A DNA stretch of 64,000 nucleotides from Phenylobacterium sp. J426. GTDB lineage: Bacteria > Pseudomonadota > Alphaproteobacteria > Caulobacterales > Caulobacteraceae. Below the pieces are notes generated by a model that did not search any database, was not told where the DNA came from, and saw only the letters and a list, made by a program, of their open reading frames with translations. The stretch's first letter is position 1, and each line of letters starts with the position of its first letter. Below, one piece after another: positions 61,730-64,000 of the stretch. The stretch is taken from NCBI RefSeq assembly GCF_024699945.1, contig NZ_JAJOMY010000003.1, forward strand, positions 1 to 64,000, written 5' to 3'. Position numbers and translations under genes: made by a program.

Positions 61730-61745
61730 GTTTGTACGTCCAAAC
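61730..61745. promoter_or_regulatory. GTTTGT-type dyad, copy 2
   Basis: GTTTGTACGTCCAAAC, the second member of the pair with 60331-60346. It sits between the relaxase stop and the small gene at 61715, upstream of that gene's ribosome site. Confidence 0.5.
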
Positions 61746-62813
61746 TAGCGGCCTCGCCCGCGGCCCTTCTCGGGCCCCGGCCGCTCCGGGTCGGCCTGCG
61801 GCCTGTTCCGAGCCGCTTGCCGCTCCACCACGATCTGACGCGCCAAGGCCACCTTGCGGCTCACTGGCGGCGGCATCGCACTGACGAACGCCTTCACGTC
61901 CTTCGCCAGCGCCTGATCCCTGGGATCGGCCGAAGCGGCGAGCACCTTGGCGGCCGCCTGGTAGGTCGCCCGCACCTGCGCCTGACGCCGCCGCATCTGC
62001 TCGTCCCAGGGCTGGGGCTTCGCACCGCCCTGCGCCAGCGCCTCGGCCTCCCGTCGCGCTTCGCGCAGCACCCGAGGCTCGTTCTGGGCCGTGCGTTCGA
62101 ACCGCTCGCGCGCCTTGCGCACCGCCGTCCGTTCCGGCTTCTGGGTTATCCCTCGAGATCGCCGAGGCGTCGCCTCGGCCTGGATGCCGCGGCCCCCGCA
62201 GCTCGCGTGCGATCGCTCGCGCCAGTCGGCCAGGTCTGCCTTTCGGGGATTCAGCCGCTCGCCGTTCACGCCCAGCGCCCGCACGCTCAGATGGATGTGC
62301 GGCTGCTCGCCCTTGGCGTCCTGATGGAAGGCGAACACATACGGGAAGGTGTCCCCGAACTCGGCCCGGGCGAAGGCCCGCACCGCGTCTTTCATTCGGT
62401 CCGGGTCAGTGCCCACGGGCATGCTGAGCACGACCGACACCGACATGTTGCTGTTGGCTCGGCGGCGGCTGTCCCCCTCCCCCCACCTCGGCCCAGTCGT
62501 CCGCCAGCTCCCGCACCGCGCCGCGGCCGTGGATCAGCGCCCCGTCCGACTGCTCAAGATCAAGCTCGCCCTTCCGCGAAATGTATTCCAGGTGCGCAGC
62601 CAAGTGCTCGCCGTCCTTCGTCCGGCCGGTGATCTTCACCATCACCTCCGGAGCCTTCTGCACCACCCGGGCGAGCCGCGCCTTGGCGTCCCCGCCCCGG
62701 CCGCCGCCCTTCGCAGGCGCGGCGATCACCGGCTCCTTCGGCAAGATCTTTCGCCCGCCCGCCGGCGGCCGCCAGAGCGTGTCGAAGCCGCGGATCGAGC
62801 GGAAGTTGCTCAC
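61745..62813 (-). CDS. MOBP-like relaxase (frameshifts as read)
   Basis: About 355 residues from a GTG at 62813 overlapping the MobC stop (GTGA). N-terminal SNFRSIRGFDTLWRPP, then VMVKITGRTKDGEHLAAHLEYISRKGELDLE (in pieces) with a candidate catalytic Tyr. After removing one C from 62477-62482 come NMSVSVVLSMPVGTDP and the His motif EQPHIHLSVRALGVNGERL. Two cancelling indels around 62193-62215 garble RERFARELRG. The basic helical tail follows. It nicks oriT and pilots the strand through VirD4. Confidence 0.85.
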
Positions 62814-63320
62814 GGCTCGTCCTCCCAATAGTCGAGGTTGCCGCGGAAGGCCCTTGAGGCCCTGCACGTGCGCCCGGATCTCTTCTCGGAACGCCTCGAG
62901 CTGCGCGATCTCGGCCGACAGCACAGAGCCCGGCATGACTGCCGTGTTCAGGGCGCGCGTGATCTGGTTGAGGTTCACGCCGATCCGCCGCAGCTCCTCC
63001 TGCACACCGTAGAGCGCCAGCTCCTCACGCCGGCCGAACTTCGGTCGGCCGTGAAGCCGCCGCCGCAGGACCGCCAGCGCCCACTCCGTGCGCAAGAGCC
63101 CGTCGGCCTCGGCCGCCGTGTCGAGCGCGGCCTGGTCCTCGGCCTTCAGCCGGATTGTCAGCTTGGTCGATGCGCCTCGGGCCGACGCCGGCCGCGTAGG
63201 CACGCCCTGCCCCACCGCTTCCGCCACCAGCTCGCGAAGCCGTCTCGACCGGCCGCCGGAGGCGATCGCGTCGAATTTAGCGGCCAGCGCATCGGGGAGC
63301 TGGAAGGCGAACATGGCCAT
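62810..63320 (-). CDS. mobC: MobC-like relaxosome accessory protein (one frameshift as read)
   Basis: About 169 residues from MAMFAFQLP. A DNA-binding-like N-terminus precedes RLKAEDQAALDTAAEADGLLRTEWALAVLRRRL, in part, and the MobC signature LRRIGVNLNQITRALN. Removing one base of CCC 62851-62853 gives the end LKAFRGNLDYWEDEP and TGA, overlapping the relaxase GTG. MobC helps the relaxase melt oriT, consistent with the nic-like site 37 bp upstream of its start. Confidence 0.85.
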
Positions 63321-63356
63321 GAGGGCAGCGTAGTTTATAAAACTGCCGGCGCAAAG

Positions 63357-63368
63357 CCTATCCTGCCC
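63357..63368 (+). other. Putative oriT nic region
   Basis: CCTATCCTGCCC carries the YATCCTG/Y nick core known for RP4-type MOBP relaxases, and as far as I recall equals the RP4 nic neighbourhood over 12 bases. It lies just upstream of mobC and the relaxase, the usual oriT position. Confidence 0.65.
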
Positions 63369-63472
63369 TCCCACCCCTACAGACTTCGCCCCATGCCAAC
63401 ACACCTTGGCACGAGTCGGGCTGGGCGCACCCGTCGTTAAGCTTGGATTCCCCCGTTATGGGGCACCATAGG

Positions 63473-63489
63473 TTGCGAACGCTTCGCAA
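63473..63489. repeat. Perfect inverted repeat near oriT
   Basis: TTGCGAA-CGC-TTCGCAA, 105 bp from the nic-like sequence. It may belong to the oriT or be a terminator for transcripts entering the spacer. Confidence 0.45.
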
Positions 63490-63763
63490 AACCCTCAAGT
63501 AGTCAGCCACCGTAGCAGTACCGAGGACCATGGCGCCGAACCCCCACTGTCACTGGGATGACCTAAGGGGCTTCGCCCCTCGCGCGCGGGACGTGAAGTC
63601 TCCGCTTCGCTCCGACCGGCCGGGGGGTATCCCCGACCTTCCTCCCTTCGGTCGTGCAGGCCGGGCGATCCCCCTCCCCCCGGCCGCGTCCCACTTGCTA
63701 CCCCCAGCCTCGCCGGCGGGCAGGGGTGCAGGGCGGGGCCTGCACCCTGCCTTCCACGAAGGA
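63490..63763. other. Spacer between oriT and merR, no gene supported
   Basis: A minus-strand frame (63495-63845) spans it but has no domain character and is antisense to merR. A triloop hairpin AGGGGC-TTC-GCCCCT lies at 63566-63580, and further short GC palindromes occur nearby. Confidence 0.4.
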
Positions 63764-63783
63764 CCTTGCCATTACCGGTAAGG
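63764..63783. promoter_or_regulatory. MerR-type operator/promoter dyad
   Basis: CCTTGCC-ATTACC-GGTAAGG, arms matching at six of seven positions, ends 21 bp before the merR ATG. CCTTxxC...GGTAAGG dyads are typical of MerR-family metal-responsive promoters with long spacers. Confidence 0.55.
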
Positions 63784-63804
63784 GCACAGCCGGAGACGAA
63801 CGCC

Positions 63805-64000
63805 ATGCAGATCAGCGAGCTCGCCCGCCGCGCCCAGCTCACCACCCGCCAAGTGCGCCATTACGAACGCGAAGGCCTCATCACCGGCCGGCGCGGCGAC
63901 AACGGCTATCGCGACTATCCCCCGAGACCGCGGCCGTGGCCCGGCGCATCGGCCACCTGGTCGACCTCGGGTTCACCACGGGCGAGATCCGCACCTTCAT
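63805..64000 (+). CDS. MerR-family regulator, cut by the window end
   Basis: N-terminal 65 codons visible: QISELARRAQLTTRQVRHYEREGLI is the MerR winged helix, followed by NGYRDYP and, after restoring one base in CCCCC 63919-63923, ETAAVARRIGHLVDLGF and TGEIRTF. The effector domain lies outside, so metal versus other inducer cannot be judged. The operator-like dyad upstream suggests autoregulation. Confidence 0.85.
   Translation, partial: MQISELARRAQLTTRQVRHYEREGLITGRRGDNGYRDYPPRPRPWPGASATWSTSGSPRARSAPS

Noticed and set aside
63495-63845. Minus-strand frame antisense to merR
   Set aside because: Low-complexity, lacks a ribosome site, and overlaps the merR start and operator.

Overview
The window reads as part of a conjugative, metal-handling replicon from an alphaproteobacterium, most likely a Caulobacterales relative (Caulobacter/Phenylobacterium/Brevundimonas type). 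This rests on the high G+C by eye, the PAS-PAS chemoreceptor remnant, the RPA-type RepA and the style of the TonB receptors and small proteins. It is inference from protein character, not from a search. No rRNA or tRNA was recognised. Iterons, repA, a res site, a complete VirB/VirD4 system, a relaxase and an RP4-like nic sequence together favour a plasmid (or integrated plasmid) over ordinary chromosome.

Layout. 0-5.5 kb is debris: a decayed chemoreceptor and an IS21-family element (2126-4731) with a clean 7-bp target duplication. 5.8-12.1 kb (minus strand) is a czcCBA heavy-metal efflux operon led by a His-rich secreted protein. 12.1-13.0 kb holds fragments of an MFS permease, copC and copD. 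13.0-18.1 kb is iron uptake: a catecholate-type TonB receptor and a cytochrome c/FTR1 permease fusion, both behind Fur-like dyads. 18.1-23.3 kb has a DUF305 protein, a type III polyketide synthase coupled to an ICMT-type methyltransferase, a divergent TonB receptor and an NTF2-like protein. 24.2-28.8 kb holds a CusF-like copper protein, an ECF sigma factor with an in-frame stop, an unusual HhH plus nuclease-fold protein, and a sensor kinase whose response regulator lost its 5' part in a deletion. 29-32.2 kb has an orphan FliQ, a Met/His-tailed cytochrome c and a thioredoxin-reductase-like flavoprotein. 32.4-34.6 kb is a second siderophore-type receptor. 35.1-40.3 kb has several small membrane proteins, an epimerase-SPW-VKOR fusion and an SDR.

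From 40.5 kb the backbone begins: a PIN (DUF4411)/ImmA-IrrE pair, a serine resolvase with res site, a nuclease, an iteron origin with repA and an RHH protein, virB1-virB11 and virD4 (46.8-58.9 kb), an LPD7-type protein, an XRE/HEPN-like/zinc-finger-like trio, relaxase and MobC, a probable oriT, and a MerR regulator cut by the window end.

Caution for every reader: about 28 otherwise good genes are broken as written by a single +1 or -1 error, nearly always inside a run of G or C. The pattern looks like base-calling or assembly error rather than mass pseudogenisation. Those genes are given here as one CDS spanning the shift. The genuinely decayed loci (chemoreceptor, copC/copD/MFS, response-regulator chimera, sigma factor, gene split by the IS) are marked separately.
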